Positions 1-5,488 are shown, counted from the stretch's first letter. The stretch: 8,988 nucleotides of DNA from Deferribacteres bacterium (GCA_013153205.1 JAADEW010000080.1:1-8988), one strand, 5' to 3'. Notes: generated from the sequence alone by a model not told the origin. Translations and numbers: made by a program.

Positions 1-272
1 CACGGACTCAAAACGATATCCCCGGCCGTTGCCTCAAAAACATCCAGAACCGTTATCTCATCAGGCGGAACCTTCAGCCAGTATCCACCTTTTCTGCCCT
101 GGGTAATGCCGATGATGTTCTTCCTCGCAAGGTCGTGGGCAATCTTCACGAGAAACTGGCTGGGAACATCCATGGCATCTGAAATTTCCCTTCTGGGAAC
201 AATCCTTCCATAATTAGCAGAAAGATAAAGAACCGCTCTCATCGCATATTCCGCTGCCATAACAACTCTCAA
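1..272 (-). CDS. Rrf2-family transcriptional regulator, N-terminal part (gene runs off the left edge)
   Basis: About 90 residues are visible, with the rest lost at the left edge. The protein starts as MRVVMAAEYAMRAVLYLS, then gives a winged helix-turn-helix (REISDAMDVPSQFLVKIAHDL) and the family hallmark wing GRKGGYWL followed by ITVLDVFEA. This is the layout of Rrf2/IscR/NsrR regulators. I chose the TTG at 272-270 because GGAGG (284-280) sits 7 nt upstream; the next in-frame ATG (260) is 19 nt from it and would cut into the first helix. The C-terminal half, where sensing members carry three cysteines for an Fe-S cluster, is not in the window, so a redox or Fe-S sensing role cannot be decided. 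It is divergent from purB and could regulate itself and/or the purB operon. The family call is safe; the target is inference. Confidence 0.88.
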   Translation of the reverse strand, partial: MRVVMAAEYAMRAVLYLSANYGRIVPRREISDAMDVPSQFLVKIAHDLARKNIIGITQGRKGGYWLKVPPDEITVLDVFEATAGDIVLSP

Positions 273-290
273 ACCACGACCTCCAAAACC

Positions 291-299
291 TATAATATA
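291..299 (-). promoter_or_regulatory. Possible -10 region for the Rrf2 gene
   Basis: On the minus strand TATATT (299-294), inside TATATTATA, has a -10-like form. A weak -35-like TTAAAA lies 16 nt upstream (321-316). Initiation about 7 nt downstream would leave a leader of roughly 15 nt holding the GGAGG. The region is AT-rich, so chance matches are easy; low certainty. Confidence 0.3.
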
Positions 300-323
300 A
301 ACTATTTTTGCCCAATTTTAAGT

Positions 324-347
324 TTTTATCAATACTGATTGACTAAA
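324..347. promoter_or_regulatory. Imperfect palindrome, candidate operator between Rrf2 gene and purB
   Basis: TCAAT-ACTG-ATTGA (329-342) is an inverted repeat. After two mismatched pairs the symmetry resumes with TTT (324-326) and AAA (345-347), giving 8 matched pairs around a 4-nt centre. It overlaps TTGACT (339-344), which has the form of a -35 box for purB. A palindrome next to a divergent regulator gene is a natural operator candidate. The right half (TTGACTAAATTT) also resembles one half of the IscR type-1 site as I recall it, without a matching second half. Binding is inference. Confidence 0.4.
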
Positions 348-366
348 TTTTTTATTAAAATTAAAA
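339..366 (+). promoter_or_regulatory. Possible purB operon promoter
   Basis: TTGACT (339-344) matches the sigma-70 -35 consensus at five of six positions. With a 16-nt spacer, TTAAAA (361-366) is only a fair -10. TATAAC (372-377) is a better -10 by sequence but lies 27 nt away. The purB ribosome site GGGAGG (389-394) follows, 5 nt before the ATG. The region surely contains the promoter, since purB begins the operon; the exact boxes are uncertain. Confidence 0.4.
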
Positions 367-399
367 CCCCCTATAACCATTAAAAGGCGGGAGGAAAAA

Positions 400-1818
400 A
401 TGTTTTCCCATCCTTTGGTAGAAAGATACGCATCAAAAGAGATGGTGGAAATCTTCAGTCCCGAAAGAAAGTTTTATACCTGGAGGCTCCTGTGGATTGC
501 CCTTGCAGAAGCCCAGAAAGAGCTCGGACTTCCCATAACTCAGGAACAGATAGACGAAATGAAGAGAAATGCCGGAAACCTCAATCTTGAACGGGCAAAA
601 GAACTGGAAAGGGAGCTCAAGCACGACGTGATGGCTCACATACACGCTTTCGGAGAGCTGTGCCCCAAGGCAAGACCCATAATCCATCTTGGTGCAACGA
701 GCTGTTTCGTAACGGACAACACCGACATAATCCTCATAAGAGACGCCCTGAAAGTAGTGATGAAGCGGCTGATAAACGCCATCAACGAGCTTAAAAACTT
801 CTGCCTGAAATACAAGGACCTGCCGTGTCTCGGCTACACCCACCTGCAGACGGCACAGCCAACCACCGTGGGAAAGAGGGCGGCGCTCTGGCTTCAGGAC
901 TTTGTTATGGACTTCAGGGAGCTTGAGCATGTGGTTGAAAACCTGAAGTTCAGAGGGGCAAAGGGCACAACAGGGACTCAGGACAGCTTTATGAAGCTTT
1001 TCGGGCAAGACGAGGAGAAGGTGAAAAGACTGGACGAGATGATAAGCAAAAAATTCGGCTTCAAAGAGAGCTTCATAATAACGGGGCAGACCTACACCAG
1101 AAAACAGGATTTTCTCGTGGCTTCAGCCCTTTCCGGAATTGCCCAGAGCGCCCACAAGATGGGAACAGACATAAGGATACTCCAGTCTTTTAAAGAGCTG
1201 GAGGAGCCCTTCGGCAAAAAGCAGATAGGCTCGTCCGCCATGCCCTACAAAAGGAACCCCATGAAGTCCGAAAGGATGTGTTCCATATCAAGGTTCATCA
1301 TGTCCCTTCTGGAATCCTTCCCCTACACCCATGCAACCCAGTGGATGGAAAGAACCCTTGACGACTCAGCCATAAGAAGAATGGCGATACCCGAAATCTT
1401 CATGGCGGCTGACAGCATCCTCATACTTGCCGCCAACATAGCACGAGGGCTGGTGGTCTATCCCAAGATGATAGAAAAGCGCCTGAAGGAAGAGCTTCCA
1501 TTCATCGCCGTTGAAGAGATAATGATGGAAGCGGTAAAGAGAGGAAAGGACAGGCAGACCCTCCACGAAAAGATAAGGCAATATGCCTTTGAGGCGGCAA
1601 AAAGGGTGAAGGAAGGGGGAGAAAACGACCTGCTTCAGAGGCTCTCCGAAGACCCGGATTTCGGCCTCTCAAAAAAGGAGCTTGACGAGCTTCTCGAGCC
1701 GAAGAGATTCATAGGAAGAGCCCCCTCTCAGGTAGTTGAGTTCGTGGAGAAAGAGGTAGAGCCGCTTCTTGAAAGATACAGGGAGCTGATAGGAGAAGAG
1801 GAAGAGGTAAGAGTGTGA
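400..1818 (+). CDS. purB: Adenylosuccinate lyase, long human-like form
   Basis: Cytosolic enzyme that releases fumarate from SAICAR (forming AICAR) and from adenylosuccinate (forming AMP), used twice in purine synthesis. The 472 residues align over their full length with what I recall of human ADSL (484 aa), not with the shorter ~430-aa Bacillus type. Landmarks in order: SPERKFYTWRLLWIALAEAQ (20-39), KHDVMAHIHAFG (74-85), IIHLGATSCFVTDNTD (94-109), the catalytic-histidine segment YTHLQTAQPTT (146-156, H148), KGTTGTQ (188-194) and the superfamily signature GSSAMPYKRNP (277-287) with the flexible-loop serine pair S278/S279. ERTLDDSA (317-324) and GRAPSQV (439-445) also match. ATG at 400 follows GGGAGG by 5 nt. 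It is the first gene of an operon; nfi starts inside its stop codon (GTGA). All expected active-site segments are present, so it should be functional. Confidence 0.97.
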   Translation: MFSHPLVERYASKEMVEIFSPERKFYTWRLLWIALAEAQKELGLPITQEQIDEMKRNAGNLNLERAKELERELKHDVMAHIHAFGELCPKARPIIHLGATSCFVTDNTDIILIRDALKVVMKRLINAINELKNFCLKYKDLPCLGYTHLQTAQPTTVGKRAALWLQDFVMDFRELEHVVENLKFRGAKGTTGTQDSFMKLFGQDEEKVKRLDEMISKKFGFKESFIITGQTYTRKQDFLVASALSGIAQSAHKMGTDIRILQSFKELEEPFGKKQIGSSAMPYKRNPMKSERMCSISRFIMSLLESFPYTHATQWMERTLDDSAIRRMAIPEIFMAADSILILAANIARGLVVYPKMIEKRLKEELPFIAVEEIMMEAVKRGKDRQTLHEKIRQYAFEAAKRVKEGGENDLLQRLSEDPDFGLSKKELDELLEPKRFIGRAPSQVVEFVEKEVEPLLERYRELIGEEEEVRV

Positions 1819-2516
1819 AGCTAAAAAAACTTCACCCGTGGGATGTCACCCCTGAGGAAGCCGTAAAGATACAAAAAGCACTCGCACGGCTCGTGGTCAA
1901 AGATGGGAAACCGGACAGGTTGAGATACATTGCCGGGATAGACGTGTCCATGAACAGGTTTGACAGGTTCGGGTATGCCGCGGTTGTGGTTTTTAGCTAT
2001 CCGGAGCTTGAAGTGGTGGAGGTGGCGTCCTCAAAAAGAGAGATAACCTTCCCCTATATTCCGGGACTTCTGTCCTTCAGAGAAACGCCAATAATTGCAG
2101 AGGCTTTAGAGAAACTTAAAACCGAACCCGACGTAATATTTCTGGACGGTCAGGGAATCGCTCATCCCAGAAGATTCGGCATAGCCTCACACATAGGGGT
2201 GCTCCTCGACAAGCCCACCATAGGTGTGGCCAAAACGAGGCTTGTGGGAGAATACGAGGAGCCTCCATCCGAAAAGGGAGCCTGGAGCCCGCTAAAAGAT
2301 AAAGGCGAGGTGATAGGTGCCGTTCTAAGAACCAAAAACCGGGTAAAACCGGTTTTCGTATCCACAGGGCACAGAATCTCCCTTGAAGAAGCGGTAAAGC
2401 TCACCCTTTCCGTGGCAAGGGGCTACAGAATACCGGAACCAACGCGGATAGCCCACATAACAGTCAACAGGATAAGGCGGGATGAAGGGACAAAACAGCT
2501 CAACCTCTTTGAGTGA
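1815..2516 (+). CDS. nfi: Endonuclease V (deoxyinosine 3' endonuclease)
   Basis: Repair nuclease that nicks DNA at the second phosphodiester bond 3' of deoxyinosine, formed by adenine deamination, which is fast at high temperature. The 233 residues are close to the 225 of Thermotoga maritima EndoV, and the catalytic positions nearly coincide: D43 in YIAGIDVS, E90 in LLSFRE, D111 in VIFLDGQG, H214 in RIAHITVN. The strand-separating wedge PYIPG (80-84) and the inosine-pocket segments GQGIAHPRRFG (112-122) and IGVAKTRL (136-143, K140) are intact. It starts at a GTG (1815) that overlaps the purB stop as GTGA, with GAGGT 6 nt upstream; no better start exists nearby. Translation is probably coupled to purB. 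Its 3' end overlaps ogg by 35 bp. Some family members also act on inosine in RNA; sequence alone cannot tell. Confidence 0.96.
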   Translation: MKLKKLHPWDVTPEEAVKIQKALARLVVKDGKPDRLRYIAGIDVSMNRFDRFGYAAVVVFSYPELEVVEVASSKREITFPYIPGLLSFRETPIIAEALEKLKTEPDVIFLDGQGIAHPRRFGIASHIGVLLDKPTIGVAKTRLVGEYEEPPSEKGAWSPLKDKGEVIGAVLRTKNRVKPVFVSTGHRISLEEAVKLTLSVARGYRIPEPTRIAHITVNRIRRDEGTKQLNLFE

Positions 2517-3126
2517 ACTGCTGAAGGAATACGAAAAAATCAAGCCGAAAATTGAAGAGAGAGTAAAAGAGTTTCAAGCCTTAAGGAGTGCGTCTGAGGA
2601 GAGGATTCTCCTTGAGCTTATCTTCTGCCTTCTCACCCCCCAATCCAAGGCAACTGTGTGCTGGAAAGCGGCTGAAAACATATACCGCATGGGATTTGAC
2701 AAGCTCTCGGAAGAGGAGATAAAAGCATGCCTCAAAGGTGTTCGGTTCAAAAACAACAAAGCCAAATACATAAAGCTTGCCCTGAAAAAGTTTCTCCATC
2801 AGCCCTTGAAAAAGCACCTTGAAGAGCTCTCTGCGGAAGAAGCCCGGGAGTGGCTTGTAAAAAGCGTAAAAGGCATGGGCTACAAGGAAGCAAGCCACTT
2901 CCTGAGGAATACGGGATTTGGACTTGAGCTCGCAATACTTGACAGGCACATCCTGAAAAACCTTGAAGCCTTCGGGGCAATTGAAGCCATTCCCAAAACC
3001 CTTACCAGAAAGAGGTATCTTGAGATAGAAAAAAGGATGCGGGAATTTGCAGGCAGGCTGGGAATTGACCCAGCCCATCTTGACCTGCTTCTCTGGTATA
3101 AAGAGACCGGCTTTATCTTCAAGTAA
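2482..3126 (+). CDS. ogg: N-glycosylase/DNA lyase, Ogg2-type 8-oxoguanine glycosylase
   Basis: Bifunctional base-excision enzyme that removes 8-oxoguanine and cuts the abasic site. The 214-aa length fits the Ogg2 branch known from Methanocaldococcus and Thermotoga (about 207-211 aa), not the longer eukaryotic Ogg1. The helix-hairpin-helix is VKGMGYKEASHFLRNTG (129-145) with Schiff-base lysine K135; the catalytic aspartate is D154 in AILDRHIL, 19 residues later, the same spacing as K249/D268 in human OGG1. The protein ends in ...FIFK with a C-terminal lysine, which in Ogg2 enzymes helps recognise 8-oxoguanine. ATG 2482 has AAGG 4 nt upstream and overlaps the end of nfi by 35 bp; a TTG at 2509 is a weaker alternative with no visible ribosome site. 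No Fe-S cysteine loop as in Nth/MutY. The 3' end overlaps the convergent helicase gene by 8 bp. Confidence 0.94.
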   Translation: MKGQNSSTSLSELLKEYEKIKPKIEERVKEFQALRSASEERILLELIFCLLTPQSKATVCWKAAENIYRMGFDKLSEEEIKACLKGVRFKNNKAKYIKLALKKFLHQPLKKHLEELSAEEAREWLVKSVKGMGYKEASHFLRNTGFGLELAILDRHILKNLEAFGAIEAIPKTLTRKRYLEIEKRMREFAGRLGIDPAHLDLLLWYKETGFIFK

Positions 3127-4225
3127 CCCTTATAGCCTTCACTTTATTCAAGCTCTTTATCCTCTTGAGCCTGTTTATCTCCAGAGGAGAAACAAAGCTG
3201 ACAGCAAGCCCCTCGCCACCGGCTCTCGCCGTTCTCCCTATTCGGTGAAGGTAAAGCTCCGGGTCTTCAGGAAGCTCGTAGTTGACCACAAGCTCCACGG
3301 CTTTTACATCTATCCCTCTTGAAGCCACATCCGTGGCAACGAGCATCTTGACCTTGCCCTCCCTGAACCTTCTCATCACCGACTCTCTCTTTCTCTGGGA
3401 AAGGTCGCCGTGAATAGCGTCAGCGGAAAAGCCCAGCTTTTTAAGCCTCTCCCCGAGATTGAATGCATCCTTCTTGGTCTTCACGAAAATTATGGAGGCA
3501 CCCCCGTTCAGATTTTCCTTCAGAACCTCTTTAAGAAGCTCAAGCTTCCTTCTGTAAGGCACGAAGTAGAGCTTCTCCTCTATTCTGGGAGCCATCACCT
3601 CGCTCTTCACGCTGACAAACTTGTGGTCCTCTTTGAGATACCTTCTGGCGAGTTCCCTCACCTCATAGGGAACGGTGGCAGAGAAAAACATGGTCTGCGT
3701 ATTCTCAGGCCTTTTGGAAAGGATAAAGTCAATGTCCTCAATAAAGCCCATATCCAGCATCTGGTCCATCTCATCAAGAACGAAAAACCTCAGACTGGAG
3801 AGGCTCAACGCTTCCCTTTCAATCAAATCCCTTATCCTTCCCGGGGTGCCCACCAGCACCTTCACCCTGTCCCTTTTGAGAAGGGAAATCTGCCTGTTCA
3901 CGGAAGTGCCGCCGTAAAAGGGAAAGACGGATATCCTCTTTTTCGCACCTATTTTTGAAATCTCATCAGCTACCTGAATGGCAAGCTCCCTCGTGGGAAC
4001 CAGAATAAGCGCCTTCACCCCCCTGCTTCTTCTGCTTACAGCCTCAACTATGGGAATGCCGAAAGCCGCCGTTTTCCCCGTTCCCGTTTCAGCCTGTCCC
4101 ACCACATCAAAACCTGAAAGCACGGCGGGTATCACAGCTTCCTGAATGGGCGTGGGAGCAGTATAGCCCATATCCGCCAGAGCCTTCTTCACGCTCTCCG
4201 AAAGACTTTCAAAAGTAAAACTCAT
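3119..4225 (-). CDS. DEAD-box family ATP-dependent RNA helicase (motif II reads DEMD)
   Basis: RNA helicase with the two RecA-like domains and almost no C-terminal extension (368 aa), so a minimal core. Motifs in order: Q motif F5...GYTAPTPIQ (20-28), I AETGTGKT (45-52), Ia PTRELA (77-82), GG (105-106), Ib TPGR (127-130), II DEMD (151-154), III SAT (182-184), IV IIFVKT (245-250), V ATDVASRGID (297-306) and VI HRIGRTARAG (327-336). Motif II has Met where nearly all relatives have Ala; the acidic residues needed for ATP hydrolysis are kept, so activity is expected. ATG (4225) is preceded by AGAGGT (4236-4231) with 5-nt spacing. A strong hairpin with a T tract ends only about 25 nt upstream. Without an RNA-specific C-terminal domain the substrate (ribosome assembly, mRNA decay, cold response) cannot be assigned. 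It could be called RhlE- or CshA-like, but the subfamily is not certain. Confidence 0.95.
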   Translation of the reverse strand: MSFTFESLSESVKKALADMGYTAPTPIQEAVIPAVLSGFDVVGQAETGTGKTAAFGIPIVEAVSRRSRGVKALILVPTRELAIQVADEISKIGAKKRISVFPFYGGTSVNRQISLLKRDRVKVLVGTPGRIRDLIEREALSLSSLRFFVLDEMDQMLDMGFIEDIDFILSKRPENTQTMFFSATVPYEVRELARRYLKEDHKFVSVKSEVMAPRIEEKLYFVPYRRKLELLKEVLKENLNGGASIIFVKTKKDAFNLGERLKKLGFSADAIHGDLSQRKRESVMRRFREGKVKMLVATDVASRGIDVKAVELVVNYELPEDPELYLHRIGRTARAGGEGLAVSFVSPLEINRLKRIKSLNKVKAIRVT

Positions 4226-4230
4226 AAATC

Positions 4231-4245
4231 ACCTCTTGCAGTATA
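4231..4245 (-). promoter_or_regulatory. Helicase ribosome binding site and TATACT box
   Basis: On the minus strand AGAGGT (4236-4231) is the helicase ribosome site. Just upstream, TATACT (4245-4240) resembles a -10 box, but the position expected for its -35 falls in the hairpin arm (GGCCTT) and does not match. If used, the start site would lie within or next to the ribosome site, so this is the weaker promoter candidate. Confidence 0.35.
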
Positions 4246-4250
4246 AATTT

Positions 4251-4293
4251 AAAAAAGCCCTGAAGGCCTGAAAGTTCAAAGCCTTCAGGGCTT
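4251..4293 (-). terminator. Strong intrinsic terminator (13-bp perfect stem plus T6) or helicase leader attenuator
   Basis: AAGCCCTGAAGGC (4255-4267) and GCCTTCAGGGCTT (4281-4293) form a perfect 13-bp stem with a 13-nt loop. Read on the minus strand the GC-rich stem is followed by T residues (4256-4251) and then AAATTTATA, the form of a Rho-independent terminator for transcripts coming from the tRNA genes. There is no T tract on the plus-strand side beyond the stem's own TT, so it works in one direction. Its end lies about 25 nt before the helicase start codon. Confidence 0.88.
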
Positions 4294-4336
4294 ACACTTC
4301 AAACCTTCAAATGCTCTTTTGACTGCCAAAGGCAAA

Positions 4337-4363
4337 GCTATATCCAGAAAAGGCAAAAGTCAA
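4337..4363 (-). promoter_or_regulatory. Candidate promoter between tRNA-Glu and the helicase hairpin
   Basis: Minus strand TTGACT (4363-4358) is followed 15 nt later by TATAGC (4342-4337). An A8 run (4365-4372) gives a T8 tract on the transcribed strand just after tRNA-Glu. A transcript started here would have a leader of about 100 nt that contains the terminator hairpin before the helicase ribosome site. Spacing is short and the -10 is imperfect. Confidence 0.4.
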
Positions 4364-4376
4364 GAAAAAAAATAAC

Positions 4377-4454
4377 TGGTGGTCCCGAGGGGATTTGAAC
4401 CCCTGTTTCCGACTTGAGAGGCCGGTGTCCTAGACCGGGCTAGACGACGGGACC
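4377..4454 (-). tRNA. tRNA-Glu (anticodon CTC)
   Basis: Complete cloverleaf on the minus strand. The 7-bp acceptor stem is GGTCCCG/CGGGACC, followed by discriminator A and an encoded CCA (4379-4377). The anticodon arm is CCGGC-CTCTCAA-GTCGG, with CTC in the 7-nt loop reading GAG codons. The T arm is AGGGG-TTCAAAT-CCCCT, and the D arm begins GTCTAG as in other tRNA-Glu. The acceptor starts with a G1-C72 pair, in contrast to the U1-A72 of the neighbouring tRNA-Gln. It lies 6 nt after tRNA-Gln and is surely co-transcribed with it. A T8 tract follows within a few bases. Confidence 0.97.
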
Positions 4455-4460
4455 ACCTCT

Positions 4461-4535
4461 TGGCTGGGGAGGGAGGACTCGAACCTCCACAACGGGATCC
4501 AGAGTCCCGCGTCCTGCCGGTTAGACGACTCCCCA
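4461..4535 (-). tRNA. tRNA-Gln (anticodon CTG)
   Basis: Complete cloverleaf on the minus strand. The acceptor stem is TGGGGAG/CTCCCCA, then discriminator G and an encoded CCA (4463-4461). The anticodon arm is CGGGA-CTCTGGA-TCCCG, with CTG reading CAG codons. The T arm is GGAGG-TTCGAGT-CCTCC. The U1-A72 first pair is a known tRNA-Gln identity feature, used by GlnRS and by the GatCAB amidotransferase, so this gene fits either charging route. It is the first gene after a strong promoter and is separated from tRNA-Glu by only 6 nt. Confidence 0.97.
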
Positions 4536-4548
4536 GCGGGCAAGGTTT

Positions 4549-4577
4549 CTTATAGTGATGCATTCGCACAATGTCAA
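4549..4577 (-). promoter_or_regulatory. tRNA operon promoter, near-consensus sigma-70 type
   Basis: On the minus strand TTGACA (4577-4572) is a perfect -35, followed by a 17-nt spacer and TATAAG (4554-4549), a five-of-six -10. Initiation near 4542 gives a leader of only about 7 nt before tRNA-Gln. The GC-rich stretch (GCCCGC, 4541-4536) between start point and tRNA is of the kind seen at stringently controlled stable-RNA promoters. It lies just downstream of the ferredoxin gene, so the tRNAs have their own promoter. Confidence 0.9.
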
Positions 4578-4590
4578 GAGGTAAAATCCT

Positions 4591-4722
4591 TCAACAGCTA
4601 CCATCCACACCTTCCCCGCTTTTTTCTACCTCTGCCTTTTCCTCTTCCCCAACCTGCTCTGCAGAAATGTCCCCGGGGAAAAGCTGCCGCTTTAAAGCTC
4701 CCGGCCTCCCCACAGGCTCTGG
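4591..4722 (-). other. Alternative reading frame that looks like the true C-terminal coding sequence of the ferredoxin
   Basis: In the frame one base beyond that of the ferredoxin ORF, the minus strand is open from 4722 (right after TGA 4725-4723) to TGA at 4593-4591. It encodes about 43 residues starting PEPVGRPGALKRQLFPGDI and then the glutamate-rich AEQVGEEEKAEVEKSGEG. This acidic, Lys/Glu-rich composition is like the neighbouring proteins. The ferredoxin frame over the same bases gives a Gly/Arg/Trp/Cys tail typical of an out-of-frame reading. A single-base deletion in or near GGCTTGACC (4729-4721), real or a sequencing error, would explain it. It may also be coincidence. Confidence 0.45.
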
Positions 4723-4897
4723 TCAAGCCCTCAAGGGAAAGCGCTCCCACGGGGCATACGGAAACACAGCTTCCACAGCCAATACACAGCCTCTCGTCCA
4801 CCTGAGCTTTCTTATCCACCACACTTATGGCAGACACGGGACAGACGGAAGCACACTTGCCGCATCCTATACACTTAGCCTCGTCCACCTTTACCAT
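4598..4897 (-). CDS. 2[4Fe-4S] ferredoxin with an unusual basic C-terminal tail
   Basis: Small electron carrier. Two CxxCxxCxxxCP motifs are present: C9-C12-C15-C19 (CIGCGKCASVCP) and C38-C41-C44-C48 (CIGCGSCVSVCP). In clostridial-type ferredoxins the last cysteine of each motif serves the other cluster. The ferredoxin fold ends near residue 57 (GALSLEGL). Residues 58-99 as translated are Gly/Arg-rich (GWGRGKGRGRKKRG) and unlike any ferredoxin tail I know; the neighbouring frame gives a more protein-like acidic tail, so a frameshift is likely and the true end may be 4591. ATG 4897 comes 3 nt after the DUF1847 stop, with a GGAGA ribosome site 7 nt upstream. Last gene of the seven-gene metal-cluster operon, so it probably supplies electrons or clusters to the proteins encoded before it. 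No clear terminator follows; the tRNA promoter begins 14 nt after 4591. Confidence 0.88.
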   Translation of the reverse strand: MVKVDEAKCIGCGKCASVCPVSAISVVDKKAQVDERLCIGCGSCVSVCPVGALSLEGLTRACGEAGSFKAAAFPRGHFCRAGWGRGKGRGRKKRGRCGW

Positions 4898-4900
4898 AAG

Positions 4901-5488
4901 TCACTCTCCCAGCTTAAAAACATTTTTCGCATAATATCCGGAATACAGAGCTCCCACCGGATTGTGGGCCAGGACCCGGTCCTTCACCACAACGGTGGTA
5001 ACGGGGGCATCCGAATATCTGGTGAAGACGATGTCGTGTCCCACGCAAAGTCCCACGATGAGGTTCAACTCCGTCTTTTCCCTATTCAAAAGCAAAGCCT
5101 GCCCTATTGAATTGCAGATGGCTTCAGGTCTTTCTTCCTTTATCTTTTTGAAGCCGAGCTCCTCCTTCATTATGCCGCCCATCTTACAGCAGACAGAAAC
5201 CACCTCAAACCCTTCCTTCTCAAGGATTCGGGACAGGACCTCAGCCTCGCGCCCCATGCCCACGCAGAAAGCTATGCCTATCCTCCTGTAGCCCATGCGT
5301 TTTGCAAACTCCACCACCTCATAGACCCTGCACCACTTCATGTAGCCGTCGCTCTCAATGGAGGTGGCAACCTGCGATATTTTTCTGCTTCCTTCGTCCT
5401 TAAAGAAGAGGGCTCTGCTTTCGTCGGCTATACCGAAGCAGTCCTTCCCCTGATAGCAGACCTTATTTCCGCAGTAGGCACACTTCAT
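4901..5488 (-). CDS. DUF1847 cysteine-rich protein, probable metal or Fe-S binding
   Basis: The 195 residues match the DUF1847 family as I recognise it; the function is unknown. The N-terminus is a knuckle-like cluster, CAYCGNKVCYQGKDC (C3, C6, C11, C17). Further cysteines are C53, C75 (IAFCVGMGREAE), C100/C101 (VSVCCKMGG), C125 (EAICNSIGQ) and C148 (VGLCVGHD), ten in all. The last, with GLCVGHDIVF and the AHNPVGAL near 175-182, sits in a predicted alternating beta/alpha fold. No signal peptide or membrane segment, so cytosolic. The ATG (5488) overlaps the mrp stop as ATGA; the ribosome site is weak (GAGAAGAG), which fits translational coupling. Its place among cluster-carrying ATPases supports a metal-cluster role, but enzyme, scaffold or target protein are all possible. 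Confidence 0.82.
   Translation of the reverse strand: MKCAYCGNKVCYQGKDCFGIADESRALFFKDEGSRKISQVATSIESDGYMKWCRVYEVVEFAKRMGYRRIGIAFCVGMGREAEVLSRILEKEGFEVVSVCCKMGGIMKEELGFKKIKEERPEAICNSIGQALLLNREKTELNLIVGLCVGHDIVFTRYSDAPVTTVVVKDRVLAHNPVGALYSGYYAKNVFKLGE

Noticed and set aside
433..1008. Long minus-strand ORF opposite purB
   Set aside because: Fully antisense to a gene with clear active-site motifs; Cys/Leu/His-rich shadow with no ribosome site.
3410..3958. 182-codon plus-strand ORF opposite the helicase
   Set aside because: Antisense to intact helicase motifs I-IV and unlike any protein; shadow frame.
4360..4569. 69-codon minus-strand ORF across the two tRNAs
   Set aside because: It only translates the tRNA genes and their leader; both tRNAs fold completely.
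4591..4620. Terminator after the ferredoxin gene
   Set aside because: Only a four-base GGTA/TACC match with a long loop and no T tract after it; not convincing.
4591..4725. Programmed frameshift in the ferredoxin gene as a firm claim
   Set aside because: The annotated frame does not stop at the crossover and no recognisable slippery sequence or stimulator is seen; an indel or sequencing error is simpler, so it is listed only as a question.
4571..5110. Long plus-strand ORF (179 codons) opposite the ferredoxin and DUF1847 genes
   Set aside because: It lies antisense to two genes with clear Cys motifs, has low-complexity Ser/His/Pro content and no family resemblance; it is a shadow frame.
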